64,000 nt of DNA. Source: JABAYQ01 sp049890095 (GTDB lineage: Bacteria; Bacteroidota; Bacteroidia; Flavobacteriales; UBA7312). Positions 52,399 through 63,348 of the stretch are shown piece by piece (position 1 is the stretch's first letter; the number at the start of each line of letters is the position of its first letter). Both the position numbers and the translations under genes were made by a program. The notes beneath the pieces were generated by a model, which saw only the letters and a list, made by a program, of their open reading frames with translations, made no database searches and was not told where the DNA came from. The stretch covers positions 1 through 64,000 of the forward strand of contig JBMHCD010000009.1 of NCBI GenBank assembly GCA_049890095.1, written 5' to 3'.

Positions 52399-52620
52399 AT
52401 GTATTGGACTTTAGAATTAGCATCAAAATTAGAAGACGCTCCATGGCCTGCAAACAAAGATGAGTTGATTGACTTTGCTATAAGATCGGGTGCACCGATG
52501 GAAGTCGTAGAAAATTTACAAGAATTAGAAGATGACGGAGAAATGTTTGACTCCATTGAAGATATATGGCCAGACTATCCTGATAAAGATGATTTTTTCT
52601 TCAACGAAGAAGAGTACTAA
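52399..52620 (+). CDS. DUF2795 family protein
   Basis: 73 residues from the ATG at 52399, which follows its own promoter. Starts MYWTLELASKLEDAPWPA and continues KDELIDFAIRSGAPMEVVENLQ, the DUF2795 core, then a very acidic tail (PDYPDKDDFFFNEEEY). The family is small, helical and without known function; in Bacteroidota the gene is often found near secA, as here. Cytoplasmic, monocistronic with a strong terminator behind. Confidence 0.85.
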   Translation: MYWTLELASKLEDAPWPANKDELIDFAIRSGAPMEVVENLQELEDDGEMFDSIEDIWPDYPDKDDFFFNEEEY

Positions 52621-52630
52621 TAAAAAAATT

Positions 52631-52655
52631 AAAGTCGCTAAATGCGACTTTTTTT
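52631..52655 (+). terminator. Terminator after DUF2795 gene
   Basis: AAAGTCGC (52631-52638) / GCGACTT (52644-52650) with loop TAAAT, then a T run. Confidence 0.88.
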
Positions 52656-52688
52656 GAATATAAAAAGCCTATTTTCCTACTAAAAAAC

Positions 52689-52696
52689 TAACTTTG
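52689..52696 (+). promoter_or_regulatory. -7 element of secA
   Basis: TAACTTTG fits TAnnTTTG, 31 bases upstream of the ATG at 52728. No -33 box at the usual distance. Confidence 0.5.
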
Positions 52697-52727
52697 TTTT
52701 TTATTTTTAAAAACTTCAATTCAACAA

Positions 52728-55700
52728 ATGGGATTATTCGATTTCACAAAAAAAATTTTTGGATCTAAATACGATAAAGATTTAAAACAAATTACTCCTG
52801 TAATTGATAAAATTAAAGAAGCATACCCTCACATTCAAAAACTTTCAAATGACGAATTAAGAGGTAAAACAACAGAATTTAAATCAAAAATAAAATCTGC
52901 ATGTCAAGCTAATGAGCAAAAAATTGTAGAACTTAACAACAAAGCCAAAAAACAAGATTTAAACTCTCAAGAAAAAGAAACTATTTTTTCTGAAATTGAT
53001 GATCTTCAAAAACAAAACTTACAAATTATTGAAGACACTTTAGAATCTATTCTTCCTGAAGCATTTGCAGTTATTAAAGAAACAGCAAATCGATTTAGCA
53101 ATGGTGAAATAGAAGTAACAGCCAATAATTTTGATAAAGAATTATCAGCAAACTATTCGAATGTTTCTATTAAAGGAGATAAAGCAATTTATGATAATAA
53201 ATGGTATGCTGCAGGAACCGAAATCAAATGGGATATGGTTCATTATGATGTTCAATTAATTGGAGGATATGCCCTTCATAAGGGTAAAATTTCTGAAATG
53301 CAAACTGGAGAAGGTAAAACTTTATCCGCAACCTTACCAGTTTATCTTAATGCTCTTCCTGGAAATGGAGTTCATCTTGTTACCGTAAATGATTATCTAG
53401 CAAAAAGAGATGCTGAATGGATGGGTCCGATTTATCAATTTCACGGACTAACTATTGACTGTATAGACAAACATCAACCAAGCTCAGAAGAAAGAAGGAA
53501 TGCTTATTTAGCAGACATCACTTATGGAACTAATAATGAGTTTGGTTTTGATTATCTTAGGGATAATATGGCTAGAAGACCAAAAGATTTAGTACAAAGG
53601 CCACACAATTATGCCATTGTAGATGAGGTCGATTCTGTATTAATAGATGATGCTAGAACACCATTAATTATTTCTGGTCCTACACCCTCTGGAAATGTTC
53701 ACGAATACAATGAGCTAAAACATAAAATCGAAACACTAGTAAATGCTCAGAAAAAATATATAACAACCGTACTTTCTGACGCTAAGAAACTTATAAAAGA
53801 AGGAAATGATAAAGAGGGTGGTTTAAAATTATTTAGAGCTTATAGAGGATTACCTAAAAACAAAGCTTTAATCAAATTTTTAAGTGAGGATGGTATAAAA
53901 ACTTTATTACAAAAAACAGAAAATTTTTACATGCAAGATCAAGGTAAAGAAATGCATGTAGTCGATACAGATTTATTTTTCACTATCGAAGAACAACATA
54001 ATACGATTGAACTCACAGACAAAGGAATTGATTTAATTACATCTAATTCGGACGATAATAACTTTTTTATTATGCCTGATGTTGGTGCAGAAATTGCTGA
54101 ACTTGAAAAATCTTCTCTAAGTGAACAAGAAATTCTACTCAAAAAAGATGAATTAATGCGTGACTATTCTGTAAAAAGCGAAAGAATACACACGGTAAGT
54201 CAACTTTTAAAAGCATACGCATTATTTGAAAAAGATGTAGAATATGTAGTAATGGATAATAAGGTCAAAATTGTCGATGAACAGACCGGAAGAATAATGG
54301 ACGGGAGAAGATATTCTAATGGTTTACATCAGGCTATAGAGGCAAAAGAAAACGTAAAGATTGAAGCTGCAACTCAAACTTTTGCAACTATTACTCTCCA
54401 AAACTATTTTAGAATGTACAATAAGCTTTCTGGAATGACCGGAACAGCTGAAACAGAAGCAGGAGAATTTTGGGACATTTACGAATTAGACGTAGTTGTT
54501 ATTCCTACTAACAGACCAATTTTAAGAGATGATAGAGAAGATCTTGTTTATAAAACAGCAAGAGAAAAGTATAATGCAGTAATAGAAGAAATTGTTAAAC
54601 TAAGTAAAAGTGGAAGACCTGTTCTAGTTGGTACTACATCTGTTGAAATTTCAGAACTACTAAGTAGACTTCTAAAGATGAAAAGCATTAAACATAATGT
54701 TTTAAATGCCAAACTCCATCAAAAAGAAGCAGATATTGTTGCAGAAGCAGGTAAAGCAGGTAATGTTACTATTGCTACCAATATGGCAGGTAGAGGAACT
54801 GATATTAAACTTTCTGAGGAAGTTAAAGCAAATGGTGGGCTTGCAATTATTGGTACAGAACGCCATGATTCAAGAAGAGTTGATAGACAATTGAGAGGTC
54901 GAGCTGGTAGACAAGGTGACCCTGGCTCTTCTCAATTCTTTGTTTCTTTGGAAGACAACTTAATGAGACTATTTGGATCGGATAGGATAGCTAAAATGAT
55001 GGACCGAATTGGACTTGAAGAAGGAGAAGTAATTCAACATTCAATGATTACTAAGTCCATCGAGCGTGCACAGAAGAAAGTAGAAGAAAATAACTTTGGA
55101 ATTAGAAAAAGACTTCTCGAGTATGACGATGTGATGAATGCCCAGAGAAAAGTTATTTACAAAAAAAGAAAAAATGCATTATTTGGTGATAGACTTTCAA
55201 TAGACATAGATAATATGATTTTTGATACAGCCGCTGCTATTAGTGGTGAATATCATTCTGCACAAGATTTCGATGGTTTTAAAATTGAGTTAATTCGATA
55301 TTTAGGAATTGACAGTCCAGTAAACGAAGATAAATTTAATCAAATTAGTGAGGACGAATTAAGTAATCTGATTTATAATCAGGCGATTGAAAATTATCAT
55401 AAAAAATCAGAATTAATTTCTCAAAAAACATATCCTGTTATTAAAGATGTTTATGAAAATCAATCTAATAACTATGAAAATATTGTAATCCCTTTTACTG
55501 ATGGCTTAAAAACATTACAGGTTGTTACAAACCTAAAAGAAGCTTTTGAATCGGAAGGAAAAACTATTCCGTTATCAATAGAAAAAGGGGTAACATTATC
55601 CATTATTGATGAGTCATGGAAAGAAAATTTAAGAGAACTTGACGATCTAAAACAATCTGTTCAAAATGCAACTTACGAACAAAAAGACCCATTGCTAATT

Positions 55701-55979
55701 TATAAATTCGAATCATTTAATTTGTTCAAGCAAATGATAGAAAAAGTTAACAAAGACATTGTTTCTTTTTTAATTAAGGCAAATCTTCCTTCGGAATCTA
55801 AAGTAGAAAATGAGCAAGTACAGAAAACTCAACAACTTAAAACAAGTAGGTCTATTGAATCTAATAGAAAACCAGTTAAGAAAACAGAACCTGTACGAGT
55901 TGAACAAAAAATTGGAAGAAACAATCCTTGCCCTTGTGGTAGTGGTAAAAAATATAAGCAATGTCACGGTAAGAAATAG
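52728..55979 (+). CDS. secA: Preprotein translocase motor SecA
   Basis: ATPase that drives proteins through SecYEG; 1083 residues against about 900 in E. coli. Walker A MQTGEGKT at 191-198, [25 protein letters not shown] and [13 protein letters not shown] are intact. The extra length comes partly from an insertion after PLIISGP (about residues 320-435), usual in Bacteroidota. The C-terminal zinc finger is complete (C1068, C1070, C1079, H1080), which in other bacteria binds SecB or phospholipid. Preceded by DUF2795 and its own -7 element. Confidence 0.98.
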   Translation: MGLFDFTKKIFGSKYDKDLKQITPVIDKIKEAYPHIQKLSNDELRGKTTEFKSKIKSACQANEQKIVELNNKAKKQDLNSQEKETIFSEIDDLQKQNLQIIEDTLESILPEAFAVIKETANRFSNGEIEVTANNFDKELSANYSNVSIKGDKAIYDNKWYAAGTEIKWDMVHYDVQLIGGYALHKGKISEMQTGEGKTLSATLPVYLNALPGNGVHLVTVNDYLAKRDAEWMGPIYQFHGLTIDCIDKHQPSSEERRNAYLADITYGTNNEFGFDYLRDNMARRPKDLVQRPHNYAIVDEVDSVLIDDARTPLIISGPTPSGNVHEYNELKHKIETLVNAQKKYITTVLSDAKKLIKEGNDKEGGLKLFRAYRGLPKNKALIKFLSEDGIKTLLQKTENFYMQDQGKEMHVVDTDLFFTIEEQHNTIELTDKGIDLITSNSDDNNFFIMPDVGAEIAELEKSSLSEQEILLKKDELMRDYSVKSERIHTVSQLLKAYALFEKDVEYVVMDNKVKIVDEQTGRIMDGRRYSNGLHQAIEAKENVKIEAATQTFATITLQNYFRMYNKLSGMTGTAETEAGEFWDIYELDVVVIPTNRPILRDDREDLVYKTAREKYNAVIEEIVKLSKSGRPVLVGTTSVEISELLSRLLKMKSIKHNVLNAKLHQKEADIVAEAGKAGNVTIATNMAGRGTDIKLSEEVKANGGLAIIGTERHDSRRVDRQLRGRAGRQGDPGSSQFFVSLEDNLMRLFGSDRIAKMMDRIGLEEGEVIQHSMITKSIERAQKKVEENNFGIRKRLLEYDDVMNAQRKVIYKKRKNALFGDRLSIDIDNMIFDTAAAISGEYHSAQDFDGFKIELIRYLGIDSPVNEDKFNQISEDELSNLIYNQAIENYHKKSELISQKTYPVIKDVYENQSNNYENIVIPFTDGLKTLQVVTNLKEAFESEGKTIPLSIEKGVTLSIIDESWKENLRELDDLKQSVQNATYEQKDPLLIYKFESFNLFKQMIEKVNKDIVSFLIKANLPSESKVENEQVQKTQQLKTSRSIESNRKPVKKTEPVRVEQKIGRNNPCPCGSGKKYKQCHGKK

Positions 55980-56024
55980 GTTTTAACAAGCATATTTATA
56001 AACTTTAAGGAATAAAAGCGTAGG

Positions 56025-57959
56025 TTACTTTTTGAAAGCGTTTATACCATCTTGTAACCAATCTTTAAATAATGATACTTTACCATAATCTTGATAATTA
56101 GCAGCAACTCCTAATTGATTTTCATCATGATCCAAAATCACATAATATGGTTGAGAATTTGTTTTGTAGCGTTCTGCCTGTAAAACAGTCCATTTATCAC
56201 CTACGGTTTTTACTTTCTTTTTCTTTCCTGCAATAGTAGTTTCATATTGCTCACTCTCAGGTAATTTTGTACGTTCATCAACATATAAAGAAATTAAAAC
56301 AACTTCGTTTGCTAGCATGTTTTTTACTTCTGTATCAGACCAAACCTGTTCCTCCATTTTACGACAATTAACACAAGCCCAACCAGTAAAATCTAACATT
56401 ATAGGGAGCCCTGATTCTTTAGCATACTTTATACCTTTATCATAGTCATGAAAAACCATTAAGCCCTGAGGTCCTAAATGCTGACCGTCATGTGATTGGT
56501 TGTGTGTATTATCAGAAACTAAAGTCGTCGTTTTAGAAAAACCTACTCCATGAGGAGATTCACTATAGTGCATTGGTGGAGGAAATGCATTAATAATTTT
56601 TAAAGGAGCACCCCAAAGACCAGGAATCATATATACTGTAAACATTCCTGTAAGTATTGCTAAAAACAATCTTCCAACCGAAACATATTTTAGTTCACTA
56701 TCATGAGCAAGTTTTATAAATCCTAATAAATAAAATGTTAATAATGCAAAAATGACAATCCATATTGCAATAAACAATTCTCTTTCAATTAAATGGGTTT
56801 GTAGAACTAAATCTGCGTTTGACAGAAATTTAAATGCTAATGCCAACTCTAAAAATCCTAATACTACTTTTACGGAATTTAACCATCCTCCTGATTGAGG
56901 TAAAGAATTTAATTTTCCTGGGAAAGCAGCAAACAAAGCAAAAGGAAGTGCAATTGCTAAAGAAAAACCAAGCATTCCAACAATAGGGCCGAGATAACTC
57001 CCTCCTGAAGCTGCTTCAACAAGTAATGTTCCAACTATAGGTCCTGTACATGAAAAAGAAACTAATGCCAAAACAAGAGCCATAAAGAATATCCCAATTA
57101 AACCACCTCTATTCGAAGCTTGATCTGCCTTATTAACCCATGAATGAGGCAATGTAATTTCAAATGCTCCTAAAAATGAAGCTGCAAATACAATTAATAA
57201 CAAGAAAAAAGCTACGTTGAAATATACATTAGTAGCCATACTATTAAGTACTTCAGGTCCAAAAAGTGCAGAAACACCTACCCCTAATAAAACATATATT
57301 ACAATTATTGAAATTCCATAAATTATAGCATTCGAAATTCCTTGAGCTTTTGTTTTACTTTGTTTTATAAAAAAACTTACCGTCATCGGAATCATAGGAA
57401 ATACACAAGGTGTAAGTAAGGCGGCAAACCCACTTAGGAATGCAATAAAAAAGATAGTCCAAATCCCTCTTTTAGAAGAGGATTGAGATGACGTTTTCGA
57501 AACAAAACTATCTGAACCTTTAATATCAAACTCAAATTCAACATATTCAGGCGGAAGACATTGTGATTCATCACATACCATAAAAGTTAGCTCCCCTTTT
57601 AATTTGAAATCATTTTCAGTAGTAACCTTAACTTTTTGAGTGAATGTAGCCTCATTTTTGAAGTAATTTAATACCATATCAAAATTAGGATCATACTGCT
57701 CTATAGGAGTACCTTCGATGGTCTCACCTACTAAATTAAAACTATCCGTTTTAAAAAAATCAAAATAAGTAGGTACAGGACCATCATCTTCAATAAATTG
57801 TGAATACAAATACCATCCTGATTCAATCTCCGCTTTAAATACCAAGTTTACCTCATCATTTCCTAAATTTTCCTGAGAAAATTCCCAAGAAACAGGATCA
57901 TAAATTTGAGAAAACGACAAAAAAGGTAGGGTTAAGAAAAGTAAAATAAGTTTTTTCAT
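56025..57959 (-). CDS. dsbD: Thiol:disulfide interchange protein DsbD
   Basis: Inner membrane protein that moves electrons from cytoplasmic thioredoxin to the periplasm; 644 residues. Order: signal peptide, N-terminal immunoglobulin-like domain (about 20-150) with VCDESQCLPPE, the eight-helix core with its two essential cysteines in TPCVFPMIP and FSCTGPIVG, and a C-terminal thioredoxin domain with WACVNCRKM. All needed cysteines are present. Last gene of the five-gene operon lnt-pabB-tilS-PH protein-dsbD, starting two bases after the PH-protein stop. Confidence 0.95.
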   Translation of the reverse strand: MKKLILLFLTLPFLSFSQIYDPVSWEFSQENLGNDEVNLVFKAEIESGWYLYSQFIEDDGPVPTYFDFFKTDSFNLVGETIEGTPIEQYDPNFDMVLNYFKNEATFTQKVKVTTENDFKLKGELTFMVCDESQCLPPEYVEFEFDIKGSDSFVSKTSSQSSSKRGIWTIFFIAFLSGFAALLTPCVFPMIPMTVSFFIKQSKTKAQGISNAIIYGISIIVIYVLLGVGVSALFGPEVLNSMATNVYFNVAFFLLLIVFAASFLGAFEITLPHSWVNKADQASNRGGLIGIFFMALVLALVSFSCTGPIVGTLLVEAASGGSYLGPIVGMLGFSLAIALPFALFAAFPGKLNSLPQSGGWLNSVKVVLGFLELALAFKFLSNADLVLQTHLIERELFIAIWIVIFALLTFYLLGFIKLAHDSELKYVSVGRLFLAILTGMFTVYMIPGLWGAPLKIINAFPPPMHYSESPHGVGFSKTTTLVSDNTHNQSHDGQHLGPQGLMVFHDYDKGIKYAKESGLPIMLDFTGWACVNCRKMEEQVWSDTEVKNMLANEVVLISLYVDERTKLPESEQYETTIAGKKKKVKTVGDKWTVLQAERYKTNSQPYYVILDHDENQLGVAANYQDYGKVSLFKDWLQDGINAFKK

Positions 57960-57961
57960 AA

Positions 57962-58459
57962 TTATTGATTATTTTTAATTTGTTTGTTTATTTCATGAAC
58001 TAATTCGTTAGCCCTTTGACTTCCGATATAATAAATTAATCCATCTTTATCAATTAATTTTGCACAATCCGTTCCTCTAGTATAAAAACGTATTGCACCT
58101 TTTGAATGTAAATTATATACCGATTTACTAAACAGAAAACGACTATATCTTTCTTTTGTTGCACTTTTAATTGATGAAAGTTCAATTTTCACTTTTCTTG
58201 CTGTCCAAATACCTTCAAGAATAACGCTACCATTAATAATTTGTGTTTTAAAATGCTTAATATAAATTAAGCTTAATGAAATAGCTATAATTAAAAGACC
58301 AATTACAAAAAAAAGATCTCCAGAACCTATTGAAAGGTTGGAATTGTCCGACCAATAATAGAATGAAAAACTGAATAAAGCTAAAATTGTACGTAATACA
58401 AAAGATGATTTATTAAATCCAAGATATTGAATTTCCTCAAAAAGTACTTTTTTATCCAT
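57962..58459 (-). CDS. Two-helix membrane protein with PH-like domain
   Basis: 165 residues, function unknown. The start is the ATG at 58459; the frame before it has only a TTG. It overlaps the tilS stop by one base (TGATG), a coupling signal. Two hydrophobic segments at about 21-38 and 49-66 form a hairpin, followed by a soluble part with a pattern of strands and a final helix (YYIGSQRANELVHEINKQI) like the bacterial PH-domain proteins. Middle of the lnt-dsbD operon. Confidence 0.7.
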   Translation of the reverse strand: MDKKVLFEEIQYLGFNKSSFVLRTILALFSFSFYYWSDNSNLSIGSGDLFFVIGLLIIAISLSLIYIKHFKTQIINGSVILEGIWTARKVKIELSSIKSATKERYSRFLFSKSVYNLHSKGAIRFYTRGTDCAKLIDKDGLIYYIGSQRANELVHEINKQIKNNQ

Positions 58460-59769
58460 CAATCTAATTTAGTTGTAATTTTAAATGCAAATTTAGAATT
58501 TTTGTCGAGCTTGAACTCATCACTTATTTGATAACCAATAATTGCAGCTATTTTTTGCTTTGAAAATAAAACCCAAGTATTTTCTTTTTGTAAAGTTGAA
58601 CATTTTTTATCAATTAAAAAATCACTTATTAATTTAGATCCTCTCATTCCTAAAGGAATAAACTTATCGCCTCTATTCCATTTTCTTAATTTCAAAGGAA
58701 ATTCAAGCTTATCCAAATCGAGTGATAGTGTATTTTTTTTAAAAATAACGTCATTTACTTCACAATGTGTAAAAATTAAATCTAATGGCTTTAATATATT
58801 ATCATGCTCATTGACTGAATATGTTACCTGTTTTTCTTGCTTAAGAACTGAAATCTCAAAACAGTCTCTTTCTCTAATAATTCTATTTTTTTTATTTTCA
58901 ATAAACTTTCCATTTTTAGCTCTCAATAATTCAAAAACATCTTTCCAATTAAATGGCCCATATTCTCTAAGCAACATATATAAAACATCTTTATAATTAT
59001 CTGTATTATCTATCCACTTCAACCCTAATCTTTTTCCAAATTCAAAATCAGAAAAATAATTAATCCTTACATCATTTACTTTTTTTGTTAACCTTTCAAA
59101 TTTTATCTTATTAAACTCTATTTCCTTTAATATTTCCAATCTATAATTTTCATTTGCAAGTTCCTTTTCAGGTATTGATTTCAAACGAATTTCATTTCTT
59201 AAATATTTTAATGAACTATTGGAAGAATCCTCCCTATAAATAATATTATTTCGATTAATGTAAGCCAATATTTCATCTGAAAAGAAGCACATTAATGGTC
59301 TTACTACACTATTATTTTTAGGTAATATTCCTCTCAACGCTTCAATACTAGAATTTCTTCTTTTTTTAATAAGATAAGTTTCTATTGAATCATCCAAATG
59401 ATGAGCTGTAAGAATCTTAGTATAATTATTTTCTGTTAACAACTCATAAAACCATTTATACCTTAATTCTCTAGCAATCATCTGAATAGACTTTTTCTTC
59501 ATAGATTCAAAATTATTACTAGCAAACCGTTTTAAAAAAAAAGGAACATCATACTTTTTAGCTAAAAAAGAAACAAACATCTCATCTTGTTTACTTTCAA
59601 AATCTCTTAAATTAAAATTACAATGTGCAATTGAAAAGGTAAGTTTTAAAGAAAACAACATATGAACCAAAGCAACGCTATCCTTGCCACCACTTACAGC
59701 AACAAGCAAGCGATCATTCTTATCAAACAGATCGTTATCCTCTATATATTTACTGAGCTTATTAAGCAT
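58459..59769 (-). CDS. tilS: tRNA(Ile)-lysidine synthase TilS
   Basis: Attaches lysine to C34 of the tRNA-Ile that reads AUA, an essential step. 436 residues. The PP-loop LLVAVSGGKDSVALVH is at the N-terminus, then AHHLDDSIETYL and NNIIYREDSSN, with the C-terminal tRNA-binding domain ending LIDKKCSTLQKENTWVL. All typical. Overlaps pabB by eight bases and touches the PH-protein gene. Confidence 0.95.
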   Translation of the reverse strand: MLNKLSKYIEDNDLFDKNDRLLVAVSGGKDSVALVHMLFSLKLTFSIAHCNFNLRDFESKQDEMFVSFLAKKYDVPFFLKRFASNNFESMKKKSIQMIARELRYKWFYELLTENNYTKILTAHHLDDSIETYLIKKRRNSSIEALRGILPKNNSVVRPLMCFFSDEILAYINRNNIIYREDSSNSSLKYLRNEIRLKSIPEKELANENYRLEILKEIEFNKIKFERLTKKVNDVRINYFSDFEFGKRLGLKWIDNTDNYKDVLYMLLREYGPFNWKDVFELLRAKNGKFIENKKNRIIRERDCFEISVLKQEKQVTYSVNEHDNILKPLDLIFTHCEVNDVIFKKNTLSLDLDKLEFPLKLRKWNRGDKFIPLGMRGSKLISDFLIDKKCSTLQKENTWVLFSKQKIAAIIGYQISDEFKLDKNSKFAFKITTKLD

Positions 59770-61057
59770 TTAAAACATTAAATATAGCATTTGCTTTGAG
59801 CAAACACTCTTCATATTCCATATCTGCTATAGATTGAGCGGTTATTGCTCCGCCAACAGAAAATGACAAATATTTATTTTGACTATTATAAATAACACTT
59901 CGAATTACGACATTAAAATCAAAGTCTAAATCTGGTGTTATATAACCTACAGATCCAGAATATAAGCCTCTTTGAGCATTTTCATATTTTTCGATCAACT
60001 CCATTGCCTTAATTTTTGGAGCACCAGTCATGCTACCCATGGGAAAACAATCTTTTAAGGCTTGAGACCATTTTTCATCACTTTTTAATGTAGATGTAAT
60101 TGTAGAAATCATTTGATGTACCTGTTTAAAAGAATATACTCCAAATAATTCTTCGACAATAACGCTTGCTTCAGTCGCCGTTTTTGAAAGATCATTTCTT
60201 ACTAAATCAACAATCATCACATTTTCACTTCTTTCTTTTGTACAGTTCAATAAATTGTTCTTAAATAATTCATCTTGTTGACTGTCTTTTCCCCTTTTTT
60301 TAGTTCCTTTAATTGGTTGTGAAATCAGTTTTTTATTTGATTTTTTTAAAAAACGTTCAGGGCTTGCACATGCTAACTCTATTTTTTTTGCTTTAAAAAA
60401 AGCACTAAATGGAGCGTCCGAAATTTTATCTAATTCCTTGAAAACTTGAAGCATATTTATATTGACATCCTCACAGTAAAACTCCTGACAATAATTTATT
60501 TCATATATATCTCCCTTATTAATGTGATCCTTTATTTTTTTAAAATTATCAATATACTCATTCTTTGATGTTCTTTGTTTCAGTTTAATTTTTTCAATGG
60601 ATTCATGAACAAAACTAAACTTCATTATTTGCTTAAATACCATCCTCATTTGGGATCGTTCTACAAAATTTGGATAATGAAAAGAAACATCATTTCCTTT
60701 GATTTCAAATACCCACTTTGGTTGAAAAAAAATCAATTTTGGAAAAAAAATAGAATCTAAATTATTTGATTCTAACTTTTCTAACTCATTTTTTAAATCG
60801 TAAGATAATGCACCAAAAAGCCAATCTTTTTGTTGATCGTAAAAGTTTTCAAGTTGTTCAAAAGAATTTTTATGAGTTTCTAAAACTGAAAGGGAATCTG
60901 CTCCAACCAAAAACTCTTTTTCTAAATACAATCCCGAATTTTGATCAATATTTCCTTTTAAAACAGAATAATAATCAAATTGACTTGCCCATTGGATCAG
61001 CTTTTGCTTAAACGAATTTATATCTGCAATACTATATGTAACTGTTGATCTATTCAT
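59762..61057 (-). CDS. pabB: Aminodeoxychorismate synthase component I (PabB)
   Basis: Converts chorismate and ammonia to aminodeoxychorismate for folate synthesis. 431 residues, chorismate-binding fold: DIYEINYCQEF, ASPERFLK, QPIKGTKKRG, VDLVRNDLS, FPMGSMTGAPKIKAMELI and GLYSGSVGY. The PIKGT motif, with Lys, separates PabB from TrpE (PIAGT). No pabA or pabC in the window. Three bases behind the lnt stop; second gene of the operon. Confidence 0.92.
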   Translation of the reverse strand: MNRSTVTYSIADINSFKQKLIQWASQFDYYSVLKGNIDQNSGLYLEKEFLVGADSLSVLETHKNSFEQLENFYDQQKDWLFGALSYDLKNELEKLESNNLDSIFFPKLIFFQPKWVFEIKGNDVSFHYPNFVERSQMRMVFKQIMKFSFVHESIEKIKLKQRTSKNEYIDNFKKIKDHINKGDIYEINYCQEFYCEDVNINMLQVFKELDKISDAPFSAFFKAKKIELACASPERFLKKSNKKLISQPIKGTKKRGKDSQQDELFKNNLLNCTKERSENVMIVDLVRNDLSKTATEASVIVEELFGVYSFKQVHQMISTITSTLKSDEKWSQALKDCFPMGSMTGAPKIKAMELIEKYENAQRGLYSGSVGYITPDLDFDFNVVIRSVIYNSQNKYLSFSVGGAITAQSIADMEYEECLLKANAIFNVLNA

Positions 61058-61060
61058 AAA

Positions 61061-62581
61061 TCATTTACGCTTTGCTATTAAAAAACAAATAAATAAAACT
61101 GACAAAAATGAAGATATTCTACCTATATAATCTCCATACTTAACATAAAATGTTATTTTAGAGAAAGTAGGCATTTGTTTACTTATAACGATAGCTTCAT
61201 CCCAATTGGTTGACTCCATAATTTGTCCATTTTGACTTATAAAAGCAGAAATACCAGTATTAGCACTTCTAACTAATACCCTTCTAGTTTCTATGGCTCT
61301 AAGACATGAAAGCTGTAAATGTTGTTGATATCCTGGAGTATCTTTCCACCAACCATCATTCGTGATTACAGTCAAAATTTCTGCTCCATTTCTTACAAAT
61401 CCGCTAATAAATTCGCCATAAATGGACTCATAACAAATAATAGGTGCCACTTTTTGAAACTTATTTGTAAATACAGAGCGTTCAGCTTGAGTCCCTAAAC
61501 TACCAGAAGTTCCGCCCAAATCGATAGTTAGGAAATCAATCCAACCCAAAACTTTATCGAAAGGAATAAATTCTACTCCTTGTACTAATTTAGACTTCCG
61601 ATAAATCTGAACATCCTCTTTTGATATTTGAAGAGCTGAATTAAATACATCGTAATACATTGTGCTATTTCTAAACTTTCTGGAAGTATTTGTTTTCTTA
61701 GAATCATAAACTTTAACAGTGGTAGCACCTAAAATAATTTTTAGATTAGGATATAGTTTAATCAAATCTTTTAATTTTTTTATGGAATTTGCTTGATCAA
61801 CTTTCGATTCCCAAATTTCTTTTACTAATGCTGTTTCTGGACCAATTAAATAATCTGTAGTATTATCTATTTTAGACTTAGCTAACTCTAAAAAATTATC
61901 TAATTGTTCGCTTTCTGAAAATTTATCAAATTTTTCAAAATATGGGTCCACATTAGGTTGGACAACAACAAAGTTTAGTTTCTTTTTAGGTATAGGTTCA
62001 TTTTTAATTAAAAAAGAAATAATCAGAGGAAATAAAACAACTAAAAAAGAAGCATATCTATAATATTTTATTGAGATGGCCTGAACAATAAACAAATTGG
62101 CAATCAATACCCAAAAGGTACCACCTAAAATACCTGTATACTCATACCATTGTATAAGATTAACTTGTGATGAAAATACATTTCCTAAATGTAGCCAAGG
62201 CCAGGTTAAATCCCAATTTAAATGTATATACTCAAAAGTCAACCAAAAACATAGTAATGCCCACCAAGCTCTTTTTAAATCAAATTTTTTCTTGATATAG
62301 AATGATATTAAAATGACAATCGACTTAAGAGTACTATTAACCAATACTGCTAAGATCATGCCCAAAAAAGAAGCATGCATAATCCAATACGTTGTACTAA
62401 AGTTCCACAACAAAAAAGTTAAAAACGAATAAAGAAAAATTTCTCTCTTCTTGTCTAAAGTTTTAAAAAGATAAAACAAAGGAACAAATGCAACTAAAGC
62501 TATTGGAGAAAACCCATTAGGTGGCCAAGAAAAAAACAGCAATAAAGCCGATAATAAACTAAGTAAAATTTTATGAAACAT
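61061..62581 (-). CDS. lnt: Apolipoprotein N-acyltransferase
   Basis: Adds the third acyl chain to lipoproteins at the inner membrane. 506 residues: about six to seven N-terminal membrane helices, a periplasmic nitrilase-fold domain with the catalytic Glu in GPETALVKE, a Lys in the segment near EFIPF, and the Cys in CYESIYGEF, then a last C-terminal helix. Complete. First gene of the operon with pabB, tilS, the PH protein and dsbD. Starts only 11 bases from the divergent pssA frame. Confidence 0.95.
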   Translation of the reverse strand: MFHKILLSLLSALLLFFSWPPNGFSPIALVAFVPLFYLFKTLDKKREIFLYSFLTFLLWNFSTTYWIMHASFLGMILAVLVNSTLKSIVILISFYIKKKFDLKRAWWALLCFWLTFEYIHLNWDLTWPWLHLGNVFSSQVNLIQWYEYTGILGGTFWVLIANLFIVQAISIKYYRYASFLVVLFPLIISFLIKNEPIPKKKLNFVVVQPNVDPYFEKFDKFSESEQLDNFLELAKSKIDNTTDYLIGPETALVKEIWESKVDQANSIKKLKDLIKLYPNLKIILGATTVKVYDSKKTNTSRKFRNSTMYYDVFNSALQISKEDVQIYRKSKLVQGVEFIPFDKVLGWIDFLTIDLGGTSGSLGTQAERSVFTNKFQKVAPIICYESIYGEFISGFVRNGAEILTVITNDGWWKDTPGYQQHLQLSCLRAIETRRVLVRSANTGISAFISQNGQIMESTNWDEAIVISKQMPTFSKITFYVKYGDYIGRISSFLSVLFICFLIAKRK

Positions 62582-62592
62582 CTTTTGTATTA

Positions 62593-63348
62593 TTGCATAA
62601 CAAATATCTGCAATTCTTGAGAATTCAAAAACATATTCCGAATATCTTCACAATATCTAATCTAACTTGTGGATTACTCTCCATTTTGTTTGCTTTTCAA
62701 TCAGATTTAACTACTGCTAGCTTTTTTATTTTATCCGGCTTGTTTTTCGATTTTTTTGATGGCTTACTAGCTAGATTGTTAAAAGTTAGCGGAGAATTAG
62801 GTAAACAACTCGACAGTTTAGCAGATTTAATAACTTTTGGTGTTGCTCCATCAATCATAGTTTTACAGCTCATAATAAATGCTCAATCCAATCTTTTTTT
62901 CAACCAAATTAACTTAATGGAATATCCATTATGTTTTGTTTCTTTTTTAATTCCGATTTTTTCTGCTCTTCGATTAGCAAAATTTAATATCGATAAAAAT
63001 CAATCTTCAAATTTTATTGGACTAGCAACTCCAGCAAACGCTTTATTTTTTATATCCATTCCACTCATAATTGAATTTCACCCAAATTCTACATTTTTGG
63101 AAGTAATTAAAAGTCTAGAGTTTTTAATCTTGGCAACTATTTTGTTTAGTTTTCTTCTAGTTTCTAAAATCAATTTATTTTCATTTAAGCTTAAAAATAC
63201 AAGTTGGAAAGACAATAAAAGCCAATATTCATTTATTGCAATATCTATTATATTATTATTAGCTTTTCGTTTTGTAGCTATGCCTTTTATTTTACTTTTG
63301 TACATAGTTATATCATTATTAAATAAAACCAATGAAATTCAAAGCTGA
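62593..63348 (+). CDS. pssA: CDP-diacylglycerol-serine O-phosphatidyltransferase
   Basis: Makes phosphatidylserine, the precursor of phosphatidylethanolamine, in the inner membrane. 251 residues with about eight hydrophobic helices. The CDP-alcohol transferase motif D-x2-D-G-x2-A-R-x8-G-x3-D-x3-D is complete in FDGLLARLLKVSGELGKQLD. No ATG precedes the conserved KHIPNIFTISNL; starts available are TTG at 62593 or TTG at 62617, the latter giving a more typical N-terminus. Its 3' end overlaps purS by 17 bases. Confidence 0.9.
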   Translation: MHNKYLQFLRIQKHIPNIFTISNLTCGLLSILFAFQSDLTTASFFILSGLFFDFFDGLLARLLKVSGELGKQLDSLADLITFGVAPSIIVLQLIINAQSNLFFNQINLMEYPLCFVSFLIPIFSALRLAKFNIDKNQSSNFIGLATPANALFFISIPLIIEFHPNSTFLEVIKSLEFLILATILFSFLLVSKINLFSFKLKNTSWKDNKSQYSFIAISIILLLAFRFVAMPFILLLYIVISLLNKTNEIQS

